Below, one piece after another: positions 32,753-40,821 of a stretch of 64,000 nucleotides of DNA (its first letter is position 1; each line of letters opens with the position of its first letter). Source of the DNA: Nitrobacter sp051535215 (lineage in GTDB: Bacteria > Pseudomonadota > Alphaproteobacteria > Rhizobiales > Xanthobacteraceae); NCBI RefSeq assembly GCF_051535215.1, contig NZ_JBPPLY010000001.1, forward strand, positions 1 through 64,000. The letters are read 5' to 3'. The notes under the pieces are model-generated. The model did no database searches. It saw only the letters and a list, made by a program, of their open reading frames with translations, and was not told the DNA's origin. The position numbers and the translations under genes are program-made.

Positions 32753-33537
32753 TGCTGGTGCTCGACCGCGTCGGCAAGACTTATCCCAACGGCGTCAACG
32801 CGCTTGAGCGGTTTTCGATCGAGATCAGGCTCGGCGAGATCGTCGCCGTGATCGGCGGCTCCGGCTGCGGAAAATCGACGCTGCTGCGCGCCGTCGCCGG
32901 CCTCGACCGCGCCAGCTACGGCACCATCACCCTCGACGGCGAAGCCCTCACCGCGCCGCATCCGAAGGTCGGCATCATCTTCCAGGAGCCGCGGCTGCTG
33001 CCGTGGTTGAGCGTCGCCGACAATATCGGCTTCGGTCTCTCCGACGTGCCATCGTCCGAGCGCCGCGACCGCGTCACCGCCGCGCTCGCCAAGGTCGGCC
33101 TGTCCGACAAGGCTAAGGCGTGGCCTCGCGAACTGTCGGGCGGACAGGCACAGCGCGTCGCGATCGCGCGGGCGCTGGTAGTGCGGCCCGAAGTGCTTCT
33201 GCTCGATGAGCCGTTCTCAGCGCTCGACGCCTTTACGCGGCGCGATCTACAGGATCACCTGCTCGATCTCTGGTCGGAGACGCGCCCGACTTTGGTGCTC
33301 GTGACCCACGATGTTGACGAGGCGGTGGTGCTGGCTGACCGGGTGGTGGTGATGCGGCCGCGGCCGGGGCGGCTGTTCGAACAGACCGAGATCAGCCTGG
33401 CGCGTCCACGCGACCGCAATTCGGAACTGTTCGAGACCACCAAGCGGCGCATCCTAACCGCACTCGATCGCTCGCTCGACCAGGCCGCGCCCGATCCGAC
33501 GGCGGCTGCCGAGACCGGCGATGCACTGTGGTGGTGA
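32752..33537 (+). CDS. ssuB: Sulfonate-type ABC transporter ATP-binding protein
   Basis: A 261-residue ATPase. Walker A is GGSGCGKST, the Q-loop is IFQEPRLLPW, the ABC signature LSGGQAQRVAIARAL, Walker B VLLLDEPFSALD and the H-loop VTHDVDEAV. The FQEPRLLPWLSV region is typical of the SsuB/TauB/NrtD nitrate-sulfonate-taurine group. It starts inside the permease stop codon and ends the transporter operon. The OsmC gene follows 58 bp later and may be cotranscribed. Confidence 0.92.
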   Translation: MLVLDRVGKTYPNGVNALERFSIEIRLGEIVAVIGGSGCGKSTLLRAVAGLDRASYGTITLDGEALTAPHPKVGIIFQEPRLLPWLSVADNIGFGLSDVPSSERRDRVTAALAKVGLSDKAKAWPRELSGGQAQRVAIARALVVRPEVLLLDEPFSALDAFTRRDLQDHLLDLWSETRPTLVLVTHDVDEAVVLADRVVVMRPRPGRLFEQTEISLARPRDRNSELFETTKRRILTALDRSLDQAAPDPTAAAETGDALWW

Positions 33538-33595
33538 ACCCGGCACGCCGTGGCTACAATTGCCCTGAATGAGTTGAGGAAAAGGAGAGAGGTTG

Positions 33596-34105
33596 ATGGA
33601 CGCCGCCGAGCTTCGCGCCACGCAGGCCCCGATCAAGGAGCGATACAAGAGCGACCCGAAGTCAGCGCTGATCACGCTGAAGGCCAAAGGTTCGATCGAG
33701 AACGAAGGCATCGCCTGCAAGGTGGAGACAGGGCGCGCGCTTGCGGTCGCGGGGCTTCATCCGGCCACCGGCGGCTCCGGCCTCGAACTATGCTCCGGCG
33801 ACATGCTGCTGGAGGCGCTGGTCGCCTGCGCCGGCGTCACGCTGAAGTCGGTCGCGACCGCGATCGAAGTGCCGTTGAAATCCGGCCACGTCAGCGCCGA
33901 GGGCGATCTCGATTTTCGCGGCACGCTCGGCGTCGACAAGGAAACGCCCGTCGGCTTCGAATCGATCCGCCTGCGGTTCGATGTCGAGACCGATGCACCG
34001 CAGGACAAGCTCGATCTCCTTCTCAAGCTGACCGAGCGCTATTGCGTCGTCTATCAGACCATCAAAAATGGACCGAAAGTGTCTGTCGAGATGAAAAGGA
34101 TGTGA
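33596..34105 (+). CDS. OsmC family protein
   Basis: A 169-residue protein with a good ribosome-binding site (AAAGGAGAGAGG upstream). OsmC/Ohr-fold features are ELCSGDMLLEALVACAGVTLKSVATA and LLKLTERYCVVYQTI. The two cysteines expected of the OsmC peroxidase site occur in the VACAG and RYCVVYQT segments. OsmC/Ohr proteins reduce organic peroxides; other members act on small thiol substrates. Its position behind a sulfonate importer suggests a link to sulfur metabolism or oxidative stress, but this is inference. Confidence 0.85.
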   Translation: MDAAELRATQAPIKERYKSDPKSALITLKAKGSIENEGIACKVETGRALAVAGLHPATGGSGLELCSGDMLLEALVACAGVTLKSVATAIEVPLKSGHVSAEGDLDFRGTLGVDKETPVGFESIRLRFDVETDAPQDKLDLLLKLTERYCVVYQTIKNGPKVSVEMKRM

Positions 34106-34124
34106 AGCGCCCCCTGCGCGGGTT

Positions 34125-34223
34125 CTGGAGCGTTGTGGCTTCTGAGGAAATCAGAAGCGGGGCTCTATGATTTTGATTCGACGCGTTTTCTTCACGCGGA
34201 CCGGTTTCCACTCCCTCGAGAAC
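34125..34223 (+). repeat. Dispersed repeat family A, copy 5
   Basis: It contains GGCTTCTGAGGAAATCAGAA, GACGCGTTTTCTTCACGCG and a degenerate right end (CCTCGAGAAC). It lies between the OsmC and hslO genes. Confidence 0.75.
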
Positions 34224-34325
34224 AATATTAGAGATTCGATACCGGAGTGGAATGCGGGCGCAGCATGCCGAAACCGGCTTTTCGAGGGGTTTCGATCCTG
34301 CACCGCCGACCCCAGATAAAGCGGC

Positions 34326-35330
34326 ATGACCTCACAACCATCCGCCTCCGCCATTTCGCCTGAAACCCCGGTGCGCGCGCCCTCCGCCGTTCCGGTCGAC
34401 GATGCCGTGATTCCGTTCGAGGTGAGCGCTCTCGACCTGCGCGGACGGCTGACGCGGCTCGGACCAGCGCTCGACGAGTTGCTGGCCCGTCACGACTACC
34501 CCGCGCCGGTCGCCAAGCTGCTCGGCGAGGCGATCGTGCTGACGACGCTGCTCGGCTCCTCGCTCAAGTTCGAGGGCCGCTTCATCCTGCAGACCCAGAC
34601 CGACGGACCGGTATCGTTCCTGATCGTCGACTTCCGGGCGCCGGCGCGGCTGCGGGCCTATGCCCGTTTCGATAAAACACGGCTTGGCGACGCGGTAGAT
34701 TCAGGCGCGCTGCTGGGGCGCGGTCATCTCGCCATGACCATCGATCAGGGGCCGGACATGAGCCGCTATCAGGGCTTGGTGGCGCTGGAAGGCGGCAGCC
34801 TCGAAGATGCCGCGCATGAATATTTCCTGCGCTCGGAACAGATACCGACGCGGGTCCGCCTCGCGGTCGGCGAGGAGTGGCGCAGGGACGGCAATGGTCC
34901 GAAACGCGGCTGGCGCGGCGGCGGCATGCTGCTGCAATTCCTGCCCAAGGCGCCGGAGCGCGCGCGTCAGGCCGATCTCGATCCCGGCGACGCCCCTGAA
35001 GGCAGCGCGGTGCATACCGTGGCGGAGGACGATGCCTGGGTCGAGGGCCAGTCGCTGATCGCAACCGTCGAAGATATCGAACTGATCGATCCTGATTTAT
35101 CGGGCGAACGCCTGCTGTACCGGCTGTTTCATGAGCGCGGGGTCAGGGTGTTTCCTTCGCAGGCACTGCACGCGCAATGTTCCTGCTCGCGCGACGCCGT
35201 GGCGGCGATGCTGAAGAGCTTCGCGCCGCAGGACCGCTCCGGGATGGTGCAGGACGGCAAGGTCGCGGTGACCTGCGAGTTCTGCAGTTCGGTATATGAA
35301 TTCACGCCTGAGGAAGCCGGCGTGGAATAG
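34326..35330 (+). CDS. hslO: Redox-regulated chaperone Hsp33
   Basis: A 334-residue cytosolic holdase. The N-terminal substrate domain contains LLGEAIVLTTLLGSSLKFEG. The C-terminal redox switch has the four zinc-binding cysteines as CSC (HAQCSCSRDAV) and CEFC (VTCEFCSSVYEF). Oxidation of these cysteines releases zinc and activates the chaperone under peroxide or bleach stress. The N-terminus is about 30 residues longer than in E. coli, which is usual in this group. Confidence 0.95.
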   Translation: MTSQPSASAISPETPVRAPSAVPVDDAVIPFEVSALDLRGRLTRLGPALDELLARHDYPAPVAKLLGEAIVLTTLLGSSLKFEGRFILQTQTDGPVSFLIVDFRAPARLRAYARFDKTRLGDAVDSGALLGRGHLAMTIDQGPDMSRYQGLVALEGGSLEDAAHEYFLRSEQIPTRVRLAVGEEWRRDGNGPKRGWRGGGMLLQFLPKAPERARQADLDPGDAPEGSAVHTVAEDDAWVEGQSLIATVEDIELIDPDLSGERLLYRLFHERGVRVFPSQALHAQCSCSRDAVAAMLKSFAPQDRSGMVQDGKVAVTCEFCSSVYEFTPEEAGVE

Positions 35331-35342
35331 AGGCTCCCGGCT

Positions 35343-35446
35343 CAGAGGCTTTCCGCTTCTGGTGGAATCAGAACCGGACTCTATGATTTTGATTGGACGC
35401 GTTTTCTTCACGCGAACCGGCATCCACTTCGCTCGAAACCGCTCTA
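35343..35446 (+). repeat. Dispersed repeat family A, copy 6
   Basis: It runs from CAGAGGCTTTCCGCTTCTGG to TCGAAACCGCTCTA. It sits between the convergent hslO and apaG genes, and its right end provides the apaG stop codon on the opposite strand. Confidence 0.85.
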
Positions 35447-35839
35447 ATTCAGCACGCGCTTGCTGTCGGGGCTGTCGAGCGAAAAGGTGGGGACATCGAT
35501 TTCGAACGGCTCGCCGCTCCGGATCGAGATCATCTGATAGCGGCCGCTCATGAAGCCGTTGGCGGTCGGCAGCGGAACACCGCTGGTGTATTCGAAGCGC
35601 TCGCCCGGCGCGAGCACCGGCTGCTCGCCGACCACACCCTCGCCGCGGACTTCCTGCTTCCGCCCGGAGGCATCGGTGATGATCCAGTGCCGCGTGCGCA
35701 ACTGGACCGTATCCGACCCGGCATTGGTGATGACCACGGTGTAGGACCAGAAAAAATGGCCTCGCTCAGCCGACGATCGCTCCGGCATGAAGTTCGGCTC
35801 CACGGTGACTTCGATCTGGCGGGTAACTGCGCGGTACAT
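35444..35839 (-). CDS. apaG: ApaG family protein
   Basis: A 131-residue protein consisting of one ApaG (DUF525) immunoglobulin-like beta domain. The conserved text includes FFWSYTVVITNAGSDTVQL, RHWIITDASGRKQEVRGEGV and GQQP-type VGEQPVLAPGERFEYTSG. ApaG is linked to Co2+ resistance and Mg2+ efflux in enterobacteria, but its biochemical role is unsettled. The TAG stop (35444-35446) is the complement of the CTA in the right end of repeat copy A6. Confidence 0.93.
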   Translation of the reverse strand: MYRAVTRQIEVTVEPNFMPERSSAERGHFFWSYTVVITNAGSDTVQLRTRHWIITDASGRKQEVRGEGVVGEQPVLAPGERFEYTSGVPLPTANGFMSGRYQMISIRSGEPFEIDVPTFSLDSPDSKRVLN

Positions 35840-35851
35840 CTCGACTCTCTC

Positions 35852-35899
35852 TAGAGCATTTTCCGGCTAAGTGAAATCCGGCTGGCGGGAAGAAAATGC
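35852..35899 (+). repeat. Dispersed repeat family C, copy 1
   Basis: It begins TAGAGCATTTTCCGG and ends GAAGAAAATGC. GCATTTTC and GAAAATGC form the terminal inverted repeat. It is directly upstream of the apaG start. Confidence 0.75.
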
Positions 35900-35912
35900 C
35901 CTCAACTTATAA

Positions 35913-35967
35913 CTTGCGCGTATTCCGATCGCAAAACCGGCATCCACCTTTGCGGAATACGCGCAAG
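35913..35967. repeat. Perfect 15-bp inverted repeat (family D element)
   Basis: Arms CTTGCGCGTATTCCG (35913-35927) and CGGAATACGCGCAAG (35953-35967) enclose a 25-nt loop that carries the AACCGGCATCCAC motif shared with families A and C. It lies in the 384-bp divergent gap between apaG and opgC, which holds no gene. The rest of the gap (35968-36223) shows nothing recognised. Confidence 0.8.
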
Positions 35968-36223
35968 CGCGTCTTCGCATTAAGAAAATGCATCAAACCA
36001 AACACATAGCGGCCTGCTTCGTCGGAAGCGGAAGGCTCAAGGCGTCCGGAGCGATCATAGCGAAAACAGGCCCAGGAACCAGCCCCCACTTAGTTGTGAA
36101 ACCGTGCAGTTCCGGGCCAGAATTCCGGCCGCAATATTGCTTTTTTGTCACCGTTAGCGTGAAGCTGTCGTCCCGTAAATCAGTCTCGGTCGGGAGCGAT
36201 CGAGACGTTTCGAAACAGTGCGC

Positions 36224-37471
36224 ATGCCGTCGGTTGCCGATCAGGTTGTCGGAGCCCGCGCCAAGGTGGCGGCCGATGGCGCCAGGCGCGAAGCACCGGC
36301 CATTTCGAGTCCGACCGCGCCCGCCGAACGCGAGCTGCGGCTCGATCTGTTCCGCGGGCTGGCGCTCTGGCTGATCTTCATCGACCATCTGCCGCAGAAC
36401 CTTCTGACCTGGCTCACCATCCGCAATTACGGCTTCAGCGACGCCACCGAGATTTTCATCTTCATCTCGGGTTATACGGCGGCGTTCGTCTACGGGCGCG
36501 TCATGCTGCAGCGTGGCTTCGTCGTCGCCGCCGCGCGCATTCTCAAGCGCGTCTGGCAGATCTATGTGGCGCATATCTTCCTGTTCACGATCTTTCTCGC
36601 GGAAATTTCCTATGTCGCGAGCCGCTTCGAGAACCCGCTTTACACGGAGGAAATGGGCATTCTCGATTTCCTCAAGCAGCCCGACGTCACGATCGTGCAG
36701 GCGATGCTGCTGAAGTTCAGGCCCGTCAACATGGACGTGCTGCCGCTCTATATCGCGCTGATGCTTTTCTTCCCGCCGATGCTGGCGCTGATGCAGCGCA
36801 AGGCAGACCTGGCGCTGGCGCTGTCGGTGGGCCTTTATGCGCTCACTTGGTGGTTCGATCTGGCCCTGCCGGCGTATCCCAACGGGGTCTGGTTCTTCAA
36901 TCCCTTCGCCTGGCAACTGCTGTTCGTGTTCGGGGCGTGGTGCGCGCTCGGAGGCGCGAAGCGGACGTCGCGCATCATCCGCTGGCCGGTCACGCTGTGG
37001 GTTTGCGTCGCCTATCTGCTGTTCGCCTTCTACACCACGCTGACCTGGCATGTGCCACAGCTCAACTATTTCATGCCGCGCATCGTCGAGCAGTGGATGT
37101 ATCCCATCGACAAGACCAACCTCGACGTGCTTCGCATCGCCCATTTCCTGGCGCTCGCCGCGCTTACCGTCCGCTTCCTGCCGAGGGATTGGCCGGGGCT
37201 GACCTCGCCATGGCTGCGGCCGATGATCCTGTGCGGTCAGCACTCGCTGGAGATTTTCTGCATCGGCGTCTTCCTGGCATTCGCCGGACAGTTCATTCTC
37301 GCGGAGTTGTCCGGCGGTGCCGGAATGCACTTCATTATCAGTGTTTGCGGAATCCTGATCATGTCCGCAGCCGCATGGGTATTTTCGTGGTACAAAAAGG
37401 TAGCCGGCAAGAGCGGGAGCCGTACCAGGACCGCTGACGGCGACGCTGATCTGGCGGGAGGAGGAGCATGA
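36224..37471 (+). CDS. opgC: OpgC-domain integral membrane protein
   Basis: A 415-residue protein from the ATG at 36224; a GTG two codons upstream is also possible. It has about ten transmembrane helices. The OpgC/acyltransferase-3-like hallmarks are RLDLFRGLALWLIFIDHLP, FSDATEIFIFISGYTAA and RPMILCGQHSLEIFCIGVFL. OpgC proteins succinylate osmoregulated periplasmic glucans in other proteobacteria. The gene is the first of a three-gene operon; its TGA overlaps the start of an SGNH hydrolase (ATGA). Modification of a periplasmic glucan or other polysaccharide is the likely joint task. Confidence 0.88.
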   Translation: MPSVADQVVGARAKVAADGARREAPAISSPTAPAERELRLDLFRGLALWLIFIDHLPQNLLTWLTIRNYGFSDATEIFIFISGYTAAFVYGRVMLQRGFVVAAARILKRVWQIYVAHIFLFTIFLAEISYVASRFENPLYTEEMGILDFLKQPDVTIVQAMLLKFRPVNMDVLPLYIALMLFFPPMLALMQRKADLALALSVGLYALTWWFDLALPAYPNGVWFFNPFAWQLLFVFGAWCALGGAKRTSRIIRWPVTLWVCVAYLLFAFYTTLTWHVPQLNYFMPRIVEQWMYPIDKTNLDVLRIAHFLALAALTVRFLPRDWPGLTSPWLRPMILCGQHSLEIFCIGVFLAFAGQFILAELSGGAGMHFIISVCGILIMSAAAWVFSWYKKVAGKSGSRTRTADGDADLAGGGA

Positions 37472-38229
37472 GGGCCGGCTGGATGTCGGTCTTGTTCGTG
37501 GTGGCCGGTTTGTCGGCCACTGCTCTCGCGCGTGCCGATGACCCGCCAAAAAGTTGCAGCGTCGCGGCCTATCTGCTGACCAGCGAAAGCACGCTGTCGC
37601 GGGTCGCTTCGGCGGTCAAGACCGGCGGTCCGCTCGATATTCTGGTTGTGGGCAGCCGTTCCTCAACCATTTCCGGAGCGGAAAACGACGCCTATCCCGC
37701 CAAGCTGCAGGCTGCGCTCCGCGAGAAATTACCCGGAATCGTCGTATCCGTTTCCGTGGAACTGTCGCCCCGGAAAACCGCCGAAGATGTCGTCCCCGGC
37801 CTTGGCAAGCTGGTACAGACAAAAAAGCCGACCTTGGTGGTATGGCAGACCGGCACGGTCGATGCTATCCGATCTGTCGATGTCGACAGTTTTCACGATG
37901 CCATCGACCAGGGCGTTACTGCGTTGCAAAATGCGGGGGCCGACGTTGTGCTGATGAATATGCAATACAGCCCGCGTACCGAAACCATGGTTTCGCCGAC
38001 CTCCTACATCGACAATATGCGGGTGGTGGCGCAGCAGCACGACGTTCCGCTGTTCGACCGGTTCGCGATCATGAACCAATGGAACGAGACCGGCAAATTC
38101 GATCTGTTCAGCCCGGTGCGCGGCGTCGACCAGGCCAAGCGTGTTCACGATTGCCTCGGCCGCGCCTTGTCGACATTCATCATCAATACGGCCCATATCG
38201 ACGCCGCCGAACGCGGGACCCGCCAATGA
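37468..38229 (+). CDS. SGNH-hydrolase-like exported protein, catalytic residues apparently lost
   Basis: A 253-residue protein. The signal peptide ends at ALARA (about residue 23). The SGNH fold aligns with the next gene: LDILVVGSRSSTISGA (block I), LVVWQTGTVDA (block III) and VVLMNMQYSP. At the nucleophile position the intact paralogue has GSS, whereas here it is GSR. The C-terminal DxxH block is replaced by FDLFSPVRGVDQAKRVHDC. It may be a non-catalytic partner or use other residues. It overlaps both neighbours by ATGA, so expression with opgC and the second SGNH gene is tightly coupled. Confidence 0.8.
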   Translation: MRAGWMSVLFVVAGLSATALARADDPPKSCSVAAYLLTSESTLSRVASAVKTGGPLDILVVGSRSSTISGAENDAYPAKLQAALREKLPGIVVSVSVELSPRKTAEDVVPGLGKLVQTKKPTLVVWQTGTVDAIRSVDVDSFHDAIDQGVTALQNAGADVVLMNMQYSPRTETMVSPTSYIDNMRVVAQQHDVPLFDRFAIMNQWNETGKFDLFSPVRGVDQAKRVHDCLGRALSTFIINTAHIDAAERGTRQ

Positions 38230-39206
38230 CGAGCCGCGGTCGCTTCTCCAGCAACGCTGGTGCGGCCATGCTGGCGATCATGTTGATAGGCGTATCGACC
38301 TCGGGCGTGGTTGCGCAAACTGCACCGGCGAATGCGGCGGCATTGCCGATGGGCAGCGCCGGCCTTTCCCCACCGCCGTCGAGCGGCGCTGGGGCGGCCT
38401 CCGGCGCGCCGACGCAGACCCTGACCGAAACCCCGATCGACAAGGCAAAGGCGGTTGCCGCCCGCGTCCGCGACATCTTCAACCGCGTCCCCTGCCTGCC
38501 GCCGAAGGGCGTCTCGCAATCGATGGGGTCGCTGCCGCATGTCGCGGCCAAGCTTGCCGCCAACAAGCCGGTCGTCATCGTCGCCTTCGGCTCGTCGTCG
38601 ACGCAGGGCTTTGGTGCGACCTCGCCCGAATTCAATTACCCGAATCGGCTGGCGGCCCAGTTGCATCGCAAATATCCGGCGGCAGCCATCACCGTGATCA
38701 ATCGCGGCAAGGGCGGCGAGGACGCTCCCGAGATGATAAAGCGGCTGCGATCGGAAGTGATCGACGCCAAGCCGGACATGGTGATCTGGCAGGTCGGCAC
38801 CAACGCGGTGCTGCGCAATCTCGATCCCGCAAGCACGGTGAAAACCGTCGAAGACGGTGTCGCGACCATTCAGGCCTCCGGTGCCGATCTTGTTCTGGTT
38901 GATCCGCAATACGCCCCCGCCGTCAATGCGAGGGGCGAGAATGCCGGCAGGATAGTCAGTCTGCTGAGCAAGGTCGCGCACGTCAGGCACGTCGGGATTT
39001 TCCCGCGCTTCGAGGTCATGCGCGACTGGCACGACCGGCAGTCGCTGCCATTCGACGCCTTCGTGAACAAGGACGGCCTGCACATGAACGACTGGGGCTA
39101 TGCCTGTTTCGCCCAGTTGCTCGGCGACGACATCATCAGGTCGGTGGACCAGATGCAGGCCGGCGTCAGGCTGCCAGCGGCCACGGCGGTCAATCGGCCG
39201 TTGTGA
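38226..39206 (+). CDS. SGNH/GDSL hydrolase family protein (exported)
   Basis: A 326-residue protein. The signal peptide ends near VVAQ (about residue 30), followed by a Pro/Ala/Ser-rich linker of about 40 residues. The SGNH blocks are intact: IVAFGSSSTQGFGA (nucleophile Ser), NRGKGGED (block II Gly), WQVGTNAVLRN (block III Asn) and NKDGLHMNDWGY (Asp-x-x-His). It probably removes acyl groups from a periplasmic carbohydrate. It is the last gene of the opgC operon, with its start inside the preceding stop. Confidence 0.87.
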   Translation: MTSRGRFSSNAGAAMLAIMLIGVSTSGVVAQTAPANAAALPMGSAGLSPPPSSGAGAASGAPTQTLTETPIDKAKAVAARVRDIFNRVPCLPPKGVSQSMGSLPHVAAKLAANKPVVIVAFGSSSTQGFGATSPEFNYPNRLAAQLHRKYPAAAITVINRGKGGEDAPEMIKRLRSEVIDAKPDMVIWQVGTNAVLRNLDPASTVKTVEDGVATIQASGADLVLVDPQYAPAVNARGENAGRIVSLLSKVAHVRHVGIFPRFEVMRDWHDRQSLPFDAFVNKDGLHMNDWGYACFAQLLGDDIIRSVDQMQAGVRLPAATAVNRPL

Positions 39207-39277
39207 GATTGCACCGCAGGTTCTGAGGATTTGGCCGAGAATCGGCGTTCGTCCTTGGCCGGGACGAGCGGCCTGTG

Positions 39278-39303
39278 CTCGGGCCGGCGAAGCCGGACCC
39301 GAG
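39278..39303. terminator. Hairpin between the SGNH operon and metZ
   Basis: CTCGGG-CCGGC and GCCGG-A-CCCGAG pair around a GAA loop between two convergent genes. There is no T-run. A terminator role is only inferred from position. Confidence 0.35.
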
Positions 39304-39356
39304 TGCCGGACATGACGAGCCGAGCGAAAGTAGCCGTATCCGAACGACCTCAGGAT

Positions 39357-40550
39357 TCACACGGTCTCCAGCGCGGCGACGAGGTCCTCGATCAGGTCGT
39401 CCTTGTGTTCGAGACCGACTGAATAGCGGATGAAGCCTTCGCCGATGCCCAGGCTGGCGCGGACCTCGGGCGCCAGCCGCTGGTGGGTGGTGGTCGCCGG
39501 ATGGGTCACAAGACTCTTGGCGTCGCCGAGATTGTTCGAGATGCGCGCGAGCTTCAGCGCGTTGAGGCAGCGGAAGGCGCCCGCCTTGCCGCCCTTGACC
39601 TCGAAGCCGATCAGCGTCGATCCGGCGCGCATCTGCTTCTTCACCAGCGCCGCCTGCGGATGGTCGGGCCGGCCGGGATAGATGAGGCGGGACACTTTGG
39701 GGTGCGACGCCAGCGCATCCGCGATCGCCGCCGCGCTTTCGGTCTGCTGGCGCACGCGGACGCCCAGCGTTTCAAGCCCTTTCAGTAACACCCAGGCGTT
39801 GAACGGCGAGATCGACGGTCCGGTCTGGCGGATGAAGGTCTGCAGGTGATCCTGAACGAAGGCGTTCGACGCCAGGATGACGCCGCCGAGCGTGCGTCCC
39901 TGACCGTCGATGTGCTTGGTCGCCGAATACACCACGACGTCGGCGCCGAGCGCCAGCGGGCTTTGCCAGATAGGCGTCGCGAACACGTTGTCCACGACCA
40001 GCCGCGCGCCGGCCTGATGCGCGATGTCGGCGATGCCGCCGATGTCGAGCACGTCGAGCGTCGGGTTGGTGGGGCTTTCGATGAAGCAGCTTTTGGTGTT
40101 TGGCCGCATCGCCTTGCGCCACTGATCGAGATCGAGGCCATCGACCAGCGTCGACTCGATGCCGTAGCGCGGCAGCAGGTCCTCGACCACGTAGCGGCAG
40201 GAGCCGAACAGCGCCTTGGCCGCGACGACGTGGTCGCCTGCCTTCAGCGGGGCGAGCATCGCGGTCGTCACCGCCGCCATGCCCGTGGCGGTGGCGCGCG
40301 CGGCCTCCGCGCCTTCAAGCTCGGCCATGCGCTGCTCGAACATGGCGACGGTCGGATTGGAGTAGCGCGAGTAGATGAAGCCGGGGTCGTCGCCCTTGAA
40401 CCGCGCCTCGCACTGCTCGGCGGTGTCGTAGACATAGCCCTGCGTCAGAAACAGCGCCTCGGACGTCTCGGCAAACTGCGAGCGCAATGTCCCGGAATGA
40501 ACCAGCCGGGTCTCTGGGCGATATCGGGCGGTGGGTGAAGACTGCGACAT
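39357..40550 (-). CDS. metZ: O-succinylhomoserine sulfhydrylase
   Basis: A 397-residue PLP enzyme of the Cys/Met metabolism family that makes homocysteine from O-succinylhomoserine and sulfide. The start at 40550 follows AGGAGG and gives MSQSSPTARYRPETRLVHSG. The PLP lysine is in YSATKHIDGQGRTLGG. Other family blocks are YSRYSNPTVAMFEQRMAELE, VDNVFATPIWQSP and SLVTHPATTTH. Its leader contains a SAM-II riboswitch and terminators, so it is repressed when S-adenosylmethionine is abundant. It is divergent from the dCTP deaminase gene. Confidence 0.95.
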   Translation of the reverse strand: MSQSSPTARYRPETRLVHSGTLRSQFAETSEALFLTQGYVYDTAEQCEARFKGDDPGFIYSRYSNPTVAMFEQRMAELEGAEAARATATGMAAVTTAMLAPLKAGDHVVAAKALFGSCRYVVEDLLPRYGIESTLVDGLDLDQWRKAMRPNTKSCFIESPTNPTLDVLDIGGIADIAHQAGARLVVDNVFATPIWQSPLALGADVVVYSATKHIDGQGRTLGGVILASNAFVQDHLQTFIRQTGPSISPFNAWVLLKGLETLGVRVRQQTESAAAIADALASHPKVSRLIYPGRPDHPQAALVKKQMRAGSTLIGFEVKGGKAGAFRCLNALKLARISNNLGDAKSLVTHPATTTHQRLAPEVRASLGIGEGFIRYSVGLEHKDDLIEDLVAALETV

Positions 40551-40592
40551 GTGACCTCCTGCGCGGCCGCCATGAAAAACGGCCACAAAAAA

Positions 40593-40641
40593 CCGGCCTG
40601 GAAAAAATCCACAGGCCGGGATCACATTGTCCCCGGCCTGT
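40593..40641 (-). terminator. Overlapping terminators in the metZ leader
   Basis: On the minus strand, hairpin 1 is ACAGGCCGGG with CCCGGCCTGT around an 11-nt loop (40611-40641), followed by GGATTTTTT. Hairpin 2 uses the right arm of hairpin 1 (CCGGCCTG) with CAGGCCGG further downstream (40593-40601), followed by TTTTTT. The two cannot form together. They lie directly after the SAM-II aptamer and form its probable expression platform. Confidence 0.8.
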
Positions 40642-40693
40642 TTAGCGACTTATTTAACGTGGCTGCAAGCCGGCCGGCTCAAATCACCACGGA
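40639..40693 (-). ncRNA. SAM-II (metA-type) riboswitch upstream of metZ
   Basis: On the minus strand the sequence matches the SAM-II consensus: CGTGGTGATTTG, a GC-rich loop, CTTGCAGCCACGTTAAATAA and GTCGCTAAA. CGTGG pairs with CCACG to form P1, and the TGATTTG and CGCTAAA segments provide the pseudoknot. SAM-II riboswitches occur in alphaproteobacteria upstream of metA, metX and metZ. It begins about 140 nt before the metZ start and is followed by two mutually exclusive terminator hairpins. Confidence 0.92.
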
Positions 40694-40821
40694 ACGCCTC
40701 ATGCCTAGTCCGGCACGTCCTGTCCGTCAAGCCAACGAATTGACATTCGCGTTGCGCCCGTCGGATAACGGATCAAAGCCTGCTCCCGGGTCGATATCGC
40801 CCACGCCGCAAGGACGACATC

